A stretch of 64,000 bases of DNA from Azospirillum sp. 412522 (lineage in GTDB: Bacteria > Pseudomonadota > Alphaproteobacteria > Azospirillales > Azospirillaceae): positions 1 through 64,000 of the forward strand of contig NZ_RWIJ01000016.1 in NCBI RefSeq assembly GCF_019805165.1. The letters are read 5' to 3'. Of the stretch, positions 7,889 to 15,582 are shown piece by piece. Made by a program: the position numbers and the translations under genes. The stretch's first letter is position 1; the number at the start of each line of letters is the position of its first letter. The notes under the pieces were generated by a model that saw only the letters and a list, made by a program, of their open reading frames with translations, did not search any database and was not told the DNA's origin.

Positions 7889-9697
7889 ATGGCACAGTCG
7901 AAACGCACTCCGCGCCCGAACGCCATCCGCAGCGTTCTGGCCTTCACCTTCCGTCACTGGCGCCGCCAGACGCCGCTGGCCGTCGGCATTGCCGGGGCCA
8001 TCGCCCTGTCGACCCTGGCCGACGTCTTCATGCCGTTGTTCGCCGGCCGGCTGGTCGACGCCCTGACCCTGCTGCCGGGCGACCGCGACGCGGCTCTGCA
8101 TGCCGCGCTGAGCGCCTTCGGCGCCATGGTGGGGCTGGGCGCCGGCATGGTGGTGATGCGTCACCTCGCCTGGAGCGGCGTCATCCCCTTCACCCTGCGC
8201 ATCATGGCCGATGTCGGCCAGGACAGCTTCCACCGCATCCAACGCTTCTCCACCGACTGGCACGCCAACAGCTTCGCCGGGTCGGTGGTGCGCAAGATCA
8301 CCCGCGGCATGTGGGCGCTCGACACGCTGGACGACACGCTGCTGCTGGCGTTGTGGCCGTCGCTGGTCGTGCTGATCGGCACGATGGTGACACTGGGGCT
8401 GCATTGGCCGGCGATGGGGCTGGTGATCGCGCTCGGCACCGCAATCTACATCGCGATGACCGTGATGTTCTCCACCCTCTACATCGCGCCGGCCGCCCGG
8501 CTGTCGAACGCCTGGGACACCAAGCTCGGCGGAACGCTGGCCGATGCCATCGGCTGCAACGCGGTGGTCAAGGCCTTCGGCGCCGAACCGCGCGAGGACG
8601 ACCGGCTGGCGGGCGTCGTCGGCAAGTGGAGCCGCCGCACCCACCGCACCTGGACCCGCCACACCCGGCACAGCACGGTCCAGCTGGTGGTGCTGCTGCT
8701 GATCCGCAGCAGCGTGGTGGCGACCGCGCTGTGGCTGTGGTGGCACGGGCAGGCGACACCCGGTGACGTCGCCTATGTGCTGACCACCTATTTCGTCGTG
8801 CATGGCTATCTGCGCGACATCGGCATGCACATCAACCACCTCCAGCGCTCCGTCAACGAGATGGAGGAGCTGGTGGCGATCCATGCCGAGCCGCTGGGGG
8901 TGGAGGACCGGGCTGGTGCCGTCCCCATCCGCATCGGCGCGGGCGAGGTGCGCTTCGACCACGTCACCTTCCAGTATGGCGGCCACACCACGCCGCTCTA
9001 CCGCGACCTGTCGCTGACGATCAAGGCGGGGGAAAGGGTCGGTCTGGTCGGGCCGTCGGGATCGGGCAAGACCACCTTCGTCAAGCTGATCCAGCGGCTG
9101 TACGACGTGACCGGCGGCCGGGTGCTGATCGACGGGCAGGAGGTGGCGGGGGCGACCCAGCAATCGTTGCGCTCGCAGATCGCCATCGTGCCGCAGGAAC
9201 CGATCCTGTTCCACCGCACGCTGGCGGAGAACATCGCCTATGGCCGCCCCGGCGCGCCGATGGCGGAAATCGAGCGGGCGGCGAAGCTCGCCAACGCGCA
9301 CGACTTCATCGACCGCCTGCCCAAGGGCTATGGGACGCTGGTCGGCGAGCGCGGCGTCAAGCTGTCGGGCGGCGAGCGGCAGCGGGTGGCGCTGGCCCGC
9401 GCCTTCCTGGCCGACGCGCCGATCCTGATCCTCGACGAGGCGACCTCCAGCCTGGATTCGGAATCGGAGGCGCTGATCCAGGAAGCCATCGAGCGGCTGA
9501 TGCAGGGCCGCACCGCCATCATCATCGCCCACCGCCTGTCCACCGTGCGCACGCTGGACCGCATCCTGGTCTTCAACCAGGGACGGGTGGTCGAGGAAGG
9601 CAGCCATGCCGCCCTGCTCCATCGGCCGGGCGGGCTCTACCGCCGCCTGTTCGAACAGCAGTCGGCGCCTGCGCCGGTCCGCCGGATCGGGGGCTGA
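7889..9697 (+). CDS. ABC transporter, fused permease and ATPase (exporter type)
   Basis: This 602-residue half-transporter has an N-terminal six-helix exporter domain (about residues 25-320) and a C-terminal nucleotide-binding domain. Walker A is GPSGSGKT at 388-395, the Q-loop glutamine is about 436, the signature LSGGE is at 492-496 and Walker B ILILDE ends with catalytic E517. It would act as a homodimer in the inner membrane, exporting a lipid, peptide or drug; the substrate is not visible. The gene is monocistronic, between the palindromic repeat and the SDR gene. Confidence 0.92.
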   Translation: MAQSKRTPRPNAIRSVLAFTFRHWRRQTPLAVGIAGAIALSTLADVFMPLFAGRLVDALTLLPGDRDAALHAALSAFGAMVGLGAGMVVMRHLAWSGVIPFTLRIMADVGQDSFHRIQRFSTDWHANSFAGSVVRKITRGMWALDTLDDTLLLALWPSLVVLIGTMVTLGLHWPAMGLVIALGTAIYIAMTVMFSTLYIAPAARLSNAWDTKLGGTLADAIGCNAVVKAFGAEPREDDRLAGVVGKWSRRTHRTWTRHTRHSTVQLVVLLLIRSSVVATALWLWWHGQATPGDVAYVLTTYFVVHGYLRDIGMHINHLQRSVNEMEELVAIHAEPLGVEDRAGAVPIRIGAGEVRFDHVTFQYGGHTTPLYRDLSLTIKAGERVGLVGPSGSGKTTFVKLIQRLYDVTGGRVLIDGQEVAGATQQSLRSQIAIVPQEPILFHRTLAENIAYGRPGAPMAEIERAAKLANAHDFIDRLPKGYGTLVGERGVKLSGGERQRVALARAFLADAPILILDEATSSLDSESEALIQEAIERLMQGRTAIIIAHRLSTVRTLDRILVFNQGRVVEEGSHAALLHRPGGLYRRLFEQQSAPAPVRRIGG

Positions 9698-9820
9698 GGA
9701 AGGGGACGCCGCTCCACTTGTCGAAAGGTGGGGTGGCCGTGCCGATGAGTCGGCGTATGTCCCTGGCGACCAATTCTCTTCGCCGACAGCGGCGCATCAC
9801 GAGAGACCGCAGGAGTCGTC

Positions 9821-10678
9821 ATGGCACAGACCACCACTGACACGCCCGTCTGGTTCATCACCGGCTGTTCGACCGGATTCGGCCGCGAGTTGGCGCGGCT
9901 GGTGCTTGAAAAGGGCTGGCGCGTCGCCGCCACCGCCCGCGATCCGAGTAAGCTGGACGATCTGCTGGCCGGACATGGCGAGCGCGGTCGCGCCATCGCG
10001 CTGGACGTCACCGACCATGCCCAGGTCGCCCGGGCCGTCGCTGAGGCGGAGGAGGCGTTCGGCCGGCTCGACGTCGTCGTGAACAACGCCGGCTACGGCT
10101 ATCTCTCCGCCATCGAGGAAGGCGAGGATGGGGAGATCCGCGCGATGTTCGAGACCAACGTCTTCGGGCTGGCCGCGGTGACGCGGGCGGTGCTGCCGGG
10201 GATGCGGGCGCGCCGTGCCGGCCATATCGTCAACATCTCGTCCCAGGGTGGCATGATCGGCTTCCCCGGCTCCGGCTATTACGCCGCCACCAAGTTCGCG
10301 GTGGAGGGGCTGTCGGAATCGCTGTCGAAGGAAGTGGCGCCGCTGGGCATCCGCGTGCTGATCGTCGAGCCGGGACCGTTCCGCACCGACTGGGCCGGAC
10401 GCTCGCTGAAGCAGTCGGCGACCTGGATCGAGGATTACGAACAGACCTCCGGCGCACGGCGCAAGCAGATCGGCGGCTACAGCGGCAAGCAGCCGGGCGA
10501 TCCGGTGCGGGCGGCCGAGGCGATCATCACGGCGGTGACCGCGGCGGACCCGCCGCTCCGCCTCGTGTTCGGCCGCCCGGCGCTGGACGGGGTGCGCGGC
10601 AAGCTGCGCTCGGTTCTGGACGAGATCGACGCCTGGGAGAAGACGACGCTGGGGGCCGATTTCCCGGATGCGGGTTGA
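9821..10678 (+). CDS. Short-chain dehydrogenase/reductase
   Basis: This is a 285-residue classical SDR. The nucleotide motif TGCSTGFG is at residues 14-21, NNAG at 88-91, the catalytic serine is S140 and the catalytic pair is Y154 and K158 (YAATK). An arginine after strand 2 (TARDPSKL) favours NADPH. The TGCSTGFGRELARLVLEKGW start is typical of the oxidoreductase subgroup often annotated SDR/YbbO-like. AGGAG sits 6 bases before the ATG. The substrate is unknown. It is convergent with the response regulator operon, 15 bases apart. Confidence 0.9.
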   Translation: MAQTTTDTPVWFITGCSTGFGRELARLVLEKGWRVAATARDPSKLDDLLAGHGERGRAIALDVTDHAQVARAVAEAEEAFGRLDVVVNNAGYGYLSAIEEGEDGEIRAMFETNVFGLAAVTRAVLPGMRARRAGHIVNISSQGGMIGFPGSGYYAATKFAVEGLSESLSKEVAPLGIRVLIVEPGPFRTDWAGRSLKQSATWIEDYEQTSGARRKQIGGYSGKQPGDPVRAAEAIITAVTAADPPLRLVFGRPALDGVRGKLRSVLDEIDAWEKTTLGADFPDAG

Positions 10679-10693
10679 CGCGTCGTCACCCCC

Positions 10694-11101
10694 TCAGACG
10701 AACAGTTCCATCGTCTGCGGCACGTTGCGCGGCGTCTCTCCCGCCAGGATGGCGCGGGCGACGTCGACGGCGGCGAGCAGGCCGCTTTCGGTGAAGGGCT
10801 TGGGCAGGCAGCCGATGCCGGTCAGCGGGCCGTCCTTCTTCAGCTCGTCCCGGAAGGACGTGATGAACAGGCAGGGCACCCCCATCTTCGTCAGCCCCCG
10901 CGCTGCGTCGATGCCGTTGGTGCCCATGCCGAGATGCACGTCGACCAGTGCCAGATCCGGCTTGTCGGCTTCGGCGATCTCAACCGCCTCCACCGCGGTG
11001 ATCGCCGGACCGATGATGCTGTGGCCGACATTCTCCAGATAGAGCTGCTGTTCGAGCGCGATCAGCACCTCGTCCTCCACCAGAAGGATCTTCATCTTCA
11101 C
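10694..11101 (-). CDS. Single-domain response regulator
   Basis: This is a 135-residue stand-alone receiver domain. Acidic residues E9-D10 near the N-terminus, phosphoacceptor D54 in LALVDVHLG, a Thr in LFITSF and K in LPKPF complete the receiver active site. There is no output domain, so it would act through protein contacts or as a phosphate sink. It is the last gene of an operon with a HisKA_2 kinase, overlapping it by four bases (ATGA), so phosphorylation by that kinase is likely. Confidence 0.9.
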   Translation of the reverse strand: MKMKILLVEDEVLIALEQQLYLENVGHSIIGPAITAVEAVEIAEADKPDLALVDVHLGMGTNGIDAARGLTKMGVPCLFITSFRDELKKDGPLTGIGCLPKPFTESGLLAAVDVARAILAGETPRNVPQTMELFV

Positions 11102-12978
11102 ATCTCCTCGGCGGAGGAGGCTTCGAGAAGCGGAACCTCCTCGGGCACCGGCAGCTCGATGCGGAAGGTGGTGCCCTGCTGGGTCGTGTCGATGTCGACG
11201 CTGGCCCGGATCTGGCCGGCAAGGCTGGAGATCAGCCGCATACCCAGGCTGCGGCTCTTACGGATGTCGAAGTTGGAGGGCAGGCCCGGGCCGCGGTCCG
11301 ACACGGTCAGGGCAAGCCGCTCGTCCTCCCGCCGGAAGGTCACCGTCACCCGGGCCGGGCCGGCGCCGCGGTGTTTGACCGCGTTGGTGATCAACTCGTT
11401 GGCGATCAGGCCGAGCGGGGCGGCATGGTCGATCGGCAGGTCGATCACGTCCGACCGCACGACGATGTCGCACATGCTGTCGCCGCCCGACGCCCGCGCC
11501 AGATCCTCGCACAGCTCGTTCAGGTAGGTTCCGAACTCGATGGTCTGGAACTGGTCGGCCTGATAGAGCCGGTTGTGGACGCGGGCGATCGCCTCGATGC
11601 GGCTGCGGGCATCCTGGAAATGCACCCGGATCCCTTCGTCGGGCAGGCTGAGCGTCTGCAGGGTCAGCAGGCTGGACACCAGCTGGAGGCTGTTCTTGAC
11701 GCGGTGGTTGACCTCGCGCAGCAGGGTCGATTTCTGGCCGACCAGCTTGCGCAGCGCCGCCTCCATCGACTTGATCTCGGTCACGTCGATGTGCATCAGC
11801 ACGGTGCCGCCGAAGGGGCCGGCCGGCATCGGCGCGGCAAGGCAGCGGAACCAGTGCCGGCTGTTGGTGACATATTCGGCCGATACCGGCGGTCCACCCT
11901 CGCTCAGCAGCGTACGGAGGCCGTCCATCACGCCGTCGGCCCGCGGGTCGGCGGTCTCGCCCCGGCCGCAATGGTGGAGGTAATCGTCGCCGACGATGCA
12001 GCCCTGGCCCAGGAAGCTGGTCTCCGGCCCGGCTTCCGCCCAGGCGCGGTTGACCGAGACGATGTGGCCGGAACGGTCGAGCACGGCGATGAAGGCCGGC
12101 AGCGCGTCCAGCGTCGCCTTGGTCTGTTCGGCCAGTTGCCGCATGGCGAGCGCGCTGGTCCGCAGCTCCTCGCGGGTGCGGCGGCGCTCGGTGATGTCGC
12201 GCAGGATGCCGGTGATGAAGCTGCGCCCTTCCGATTCCCAGCGCGCCATCGACAGTTCCAGGTCGATGTGGCTGCCGTCGCGGCGTCGGCCGGACAGTTC
12301 CACCGGCACGGACGCGGCGTCCAGCCCGCCGGCTTCGCCCGGGCCGCTGCGTTCCGCCATGGCGATCCAGTCGGGAGCGTCGTCGCCCAGCAGCACGGCG
12401 ACGCTCCGGCCGATCAGCTCGTCCGGGCGGTAGTCGAACTGGCGGGTGGCGGTGCCGTTCATCCACTGCACCATGCCCCGGGTGTCGGTGGTGACGATGG
12501 CGTCGGGTGCGGTGTCGACGATGGCGCGGTACCGCGCATCGCGCTGTTCGCGCAGCACCCGCTCGCGGTTCACCGCCGCGGTGACGTCCGTCACCTGGAT
12601 CAGGCAGCGCGCCTCGCCGCCGGCGGGCTGCGCATGGCCCGGCTGCGTGTGGGAGGGCAGCGGACGGATCACCACATTGTGCACCATCCGCCGCCCGTCG
12701 GGCAGACGCAGCGGGAACAGCATCGGATTCAGCGTGTGCGACAGGACGCCGGGCGCCCCGGTAGCCAGGGTGTCGCGCACGGCGATGTGCAGCCGCGATT
12801 CGCGCAGGTTGGGCAGGGCGTCGAACAGGTCGTGCCCCAGGATCTCCCTGGCCGTCAGGGTGGAGGCCTGCTCCATCCAGCCGTTCCAGTAGAGAACCCG
12901 GCAATGGCGGTCCAGAAGCAGGATGCCGGCATCCAGCGCTCCAAGGACGTCGAGGGCCCAGGTGGGAGATTCAGGCAT
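11098..12978 (-). CDS. Multi-PAS sensor histidine kinase (HisKA_2/HWE type)
   Basis: This soluble kinase of about 626 residues has three PAS-like segments: the first around RHCRVLYWNGWMEQAS, the second around YRAIVDTAPDAIVTTD with a PAC ending ILRDITERR, the third around LDALPAFIAVLDRSGHIV. A HisKA_2 box (LLREVNHRVKNSLQLVSSLL) supplies the phosphorylated His, followed by an ATPase domain with the N-box NELITNAVKHR and DRGPGLP. No membrane segment is seen. Kinases of this class sense light, redox or small ligands; the signal here is unknown. The start at 12978 overlaps the cheC-like stop by eight bases; an in-frame ATG at 12990 is equally possible. Confidence 0.88.
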   Translation of the reverse strand: MPESPTWALDVLGALDAGILLLDRHCRVLYWNGWMEQASTLTAREILGHDLFDALPNLRESRLHIAVRDTLATGAPGVLSHTLNPMLFPLRLPDGRRMVHNVVIRPLPSHTQPGHAQPAGGEARCLIQVTDVTAAVNRERVLREQRDARYRAIVDTAPDAIVTTDTRGMVQWMNGTATRQFDYRPDELIGRSVAVLLGDDAPDWIAMAERSGPGEAGGLDAASVPVELSGRRRDGSHIDLELSMARWESEGRSFITGILRDITERRRTREELRTSALAMRQLAEQTKATLDALPAFIAVLDRSGHIVSVNRAWAEAGPETSFLGQGCIVGDDYLHHCGRGETADPRADGVMDGLRTLLSEGGPPVSAEYVTNSRHWFRCLAAPMPAGPFGGTVLMHIDVTEIKSMEAALRKLVGQKSTLLREVNHRVKNSLQLVSSLLTLQTLSLPDEGIRVHFQDARSRIEAIARVHNRLYQADQFQTIEFGTYLNELCEDLARASGGDSMCDIVVRSDVIDLPIDHAAPLGLIANELITNAVKHRGAGPARVTVTFRREDERLALTVSDRGPGLPSNFDIRKSRSLGMRLISSLAGQIRASVDIDTTQQGTTFRIELPVPEEVPLLEASSAEEM

Positions 12979-13648
12979 TCTGGGAGCCATACGACGTTCC
13001 GGCGGATGAGGGTTCTTTGGAAGCGATGCCTTCGATGAAGGCATGGATCAGTTGCTTCAGCGATTGCAGGGACGAGACGCCCATCAGCAGGGCGATGTAG
13101 CCGCGGATGCTGCGGCTGCGGATGGTGAAGTCGATGTAGAGGAACAGCACCAGCTCGTCGGCGCTTCCCGCCTTGTCCTTCAGGATGTTGGCGCCGTCGC
13201 CGCGAAGCACCGCCGGCAGCGAGATGGTCAGCCGATCCCTCAGGGCGTTGGCGACGATGACGAGGCAGCCGTTCAGGATGATGTTGCCGATCTCGGCCAG
13301 GGCATCCTGTTCCAGATCGACGATCTCCGCCAGGGTCAGGTCGCCGCCCAGGACCGCGCGGGCCAGTTCCAGGCTGTTGGCTTCCGGAAAGATCAGCATG
13401 GCGCGGCCGTCGAAGGACCCCTGGAACTGCTGCTCCACCGCCACCAGCCCGTTGCGTTCGCGCGCGGACAGGAAGTCGGACGCCTCCTGCCGGCTGACGA
13501 TGTCCACGGTCGGCACGGACAGCATGACCTGATCGTTGACCATGCGGCTGAGATGGGTGGCGGCGCGGCCGACCCCCATGTTCACCAACTCGGTCAGCGC
13601 ATCGCGCTCCAGGTCGGTCAGTTCCACCATCTCTCGGCGCCTGTTCAT
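12971..13648 (-). CDS. CheC-like phosphatase / chemotaxis-type protein
   Basis: This 225-residue protein carries two CheC-type helices. One is in DALTELVNMGVGRAATHLSRMV, matching the E-x2-N phosphatase pattern with the family's NxGxGxAAxxLS. The other, DALAEIGNIILNGCLVIVANAL, keeps E-x2-N. CheC proteins dephosphorylate CheY~P or receiver domains. Here the gene leads an operon with a HisKA_2 kinase and a lone receiver, suggesting it resets that receiver. The ATG at 13648 is chosen because the frame upstream is non-conserved and mostly low-quality; an ATG at 13630 (MVELTD) is an alternative. Confidence 0.8.
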   Translation of the reverse strand: MNRRREMVELTDLERDALTELVNMGVGRAATHLSRMVNDQVMLSVPTVDIVSRQEASDFLSARERNGLVAVEQQFQGSFDGRAMLIFPEANSLELARAVLGGDLTLAEIVDLEQDALAEIGNIILNGCLVIVANALRDRLTISLPAVLRGDGANILKDKAGSADELVLFLYIDFTIRSRSIRGYIALLMGVSSLQSLKQLIHAFIEGIASKEPSSAGTSYGSQNA

Positions 13649-14020
13649 TCTTGGTCTCGGCCTCGCAACCGGCGCCGCCGGGCGGTCGCACCACAAATGT
13701 GGCCTATCGATGTGGAAAAAGGCACCCCCGTCAATGTCATATGTTAAGCCGGCGACGCCATAGCCGGTATAGCCGCCCCATTCCCACAATGGTCAGGCCA
13801 ACAATCTGCTATTCAAGGGACCGGGTTCGGGATCTTCGGCGAGGCATCGAATTTCTTGCGCGGCATTGCCGGGCGTGCGAAACGAAATCACGGACGCCGC
13901 GTCATGGGACGGAACGGTCCCGCGGGGCGGAGACCCCTGGGGGGACTTGTCCGACGGGGGATGGAGGCTCTACATCAAGGGGTGGCTCCCGCGCGATGGG
14001 CGCCATGCGAGGAGACGTCG
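13649..14020. other. Divergent intergenic region (cheC-like / DUF2076)
   Basis: This gap of about 370 bases must hold the promoters of the cheC-kinase-receiver operon and the DUF2076 gene. I see no convincing gene, no clear -35/-10 pair and no strong palindrome in it. Confidence 0.4.
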
Positions 14021-14827
14021 ATGACCCCCGAGGAACGCACGCTTCTGTCCGACCTGTTCCGCCGCCTGCGCGAGGTGGAAGCCCAGCAGCATTCCCAGCC
14101 GCGCGATGCCGAAGCGGAGGACTTCATCCGCCGGTCGGTCCAGGACCAGCCGCTGTCGTCCTATTACATGGCGCAGACGGTGCTGGTGCAGCAGCAGGCC
14201 CTGACCGCGGCCCAGACCCGGATCGAGGAGCTGGAGCGGCAACTGCGCGACCGTCCGGCCCAGCCGGCCCAGTCCGGTGGCAGTTTCCTGTCGAACGCGC
14301 TCGGCATCGGCCGCAGCCCGTGGAGCCGCGGCGCCGAACCTCCGCCTGCCCCGTCCTATTCCCAGCCGCCTCAGGGGCAACCGCCTCAAGGACAACCGGC
14401 TGCCGGCCGAAGCCCCTGGGGTGCCGCACCGGGTGCCGCCTACCCGCCGCAACAATACAGCCCGTCTCCCTTCCCGCAGCCGGGCATGGCTCCGCGTGGC
14501 GGCGGCTTCTTCGCCGGGGCGGCGCAGACGGCTGCCGGAGTGGCCGGCGGCATGCTGGCGGCGAGCGCCATCTCGTCCCTGCTGAACCATTCGCCCGGCC
14601 CGTTCGGCACGGCGATGGCCCAGCCGCTGGGTGGGGAGACGATCAACGAGACGGTCATCAACAACAATTACTATGGCGACGAGCCGGGACCGCAGGGCGA
14701 CACGGCGCAGGACAACGCCCGGGACGTCTCCTATGATCCGGATCCGCCGCCTGCCGATGATGTGTCGTACGACGATTCGTCCTTCGATGACGGCGGTAGC
14801 GGCGGCGGAGACGATTCCTGGGTCTGA
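14021..14827 (+). CDS. DUF2076 domain-containing protein
   Basis: This is a 268-residue protein. The N-terminal 80 residues (MTPEERTLLSDLFRRL ... TRIEELERQL) form an amphipathic, coiled-coil-like region typical of DUF2076. A Pro/Gln-rich linker with QPPQGQ repeats follows, then a Gly/Ala-rich hydrophobic segment (FFAGAAQTAAGVAGGMLAAS), an NNNYYGD motif and an acidic Asp/Ser/Gly tail. Related proteins are described as periplasmic ligand-binding sensor-like, but no function is established. The ATG at 14021 follows GAGGAG six bases upstream. A 14-bp hairpin follows the gene. Confidence 0.82.
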   Translation: MTPEERTLLSDLFRRLREVEAQQHSQPRDAEAEDFIRRSVQDQPLSSYYMAQTVLVQQQALTAAQTRIEELERQLRDRPAQPAQSGGSFLSNALGIGRSPWSRGAEPPPAPSYSQPPQGQPPQGQPAAGRSPWGAAPGAAYPPQQYSPSPFPQPGMAPRGGGFFAGAAQTAAGVAGGMLAASAISSLLNHSPGPFGTAMAQPLGGETINETVINNNYYGDEPGPQGDTAQDNARDVSYDPDPPPADDVSYDDSSFDDGGSGGGDDSWV

Positions 14828-14868
14828 CCACAGGCTTCCGCACCGCCTTTCCCGACGGGACTTCGTTT

Positions 14869-14907
14869 CCGCATTCTGCGACAGCCACGCTGCGTCGCAG
14901 AATGCGG
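14869..14907 (+). terminator. Strong hairpin after the DUF2076 gene
   Basis: A perfect 14-bp stem (CCGCATTCTGCGAC and its complement) with an 11-base loop lies about 40 bases after the stop. It lacks a T-run, so it is a candidate terminator or 3'-end stabiliser. Confidence 0.5.
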
Positions 14908-15109
14908 CGCGACCGGTTTGGCTCCCCTGACGCCTTAGCATGGTTAACAGGCCTTCGACCGCCATGGGCGGAAGTCCGCTAATCACGGCGGAGCGGTGGT
15001 TCCGTCTTTCGCGGGTATCAGGTGTTTCCCCGATCCCGCGTTTTACCATCATGGTCTGGTACGGGCTTTGCTGTTTTGGCCACCGTTCAATTCAATCGGG
15101 AACGTAACC

Positions 15110-15307
15110 ATGGCCATCACCGTCACCATCGCCCCCTGCCGCGCCGATCGCCTGCCCGGCGGGCGGATGCGGCTGCCGATGCAGCTGCTCGAAATCGCTC
15201 AGGCAATGTCGGACGATTGCGACGGTGACCCGATCCGGATCCTCGACACGAACGGGCACGAGGCCGCAGTGATCGGCCGTCGCGAGGTCGAGGTCGAGCT
15301 GTTCTGA
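15110..15307 (+). CDS. Small hypothetical protein
   Basis: This encodes a predicted 65-residue protein, MAITVTIAPCRADRLPGGRM..., rich in acidic residues and ending EVEVELF. The composition looks like a folded alpha/beta mini-protein rather than an antisense artefact, and codon use is GC-rich like its neighbours. It stands alone upstream of a chemoreceptor gene. No family was recognised. Support is moderate because no strong ribosome site precedes the ATG. Confidence 0.5.
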   Translation: MAITVTIAPCRADRLPGGRMRLPMQLLEIAQAMSDDCDGDPIRILDTNGHEAAVIGRREVEVELF

Positions 15308-15582
15308 CGACCGCCGTTCCACCCCCCGTCTGTGAAACTCACTGCATTGGAAACTGCGGAGTCGGATCCGTCGCGTTAAGCCGAAATGTGTATGCCCGAA
15401 AACAGCAGAAAATGAGAGTTCCACCGTAAGGATCTGTCAACCACACTGCGGTATGGTTGGGCTGCCAAGCAGTGCGGGTGGAAACAATCCCTGGGAGCGG
15501 GGGATCCGTCCGCGGCGGGCAGCACCGAATAAAATGGGCAGAAAGCCCAAGTCGGACGCATTTTCCGGGGAGCAGGACGCAT

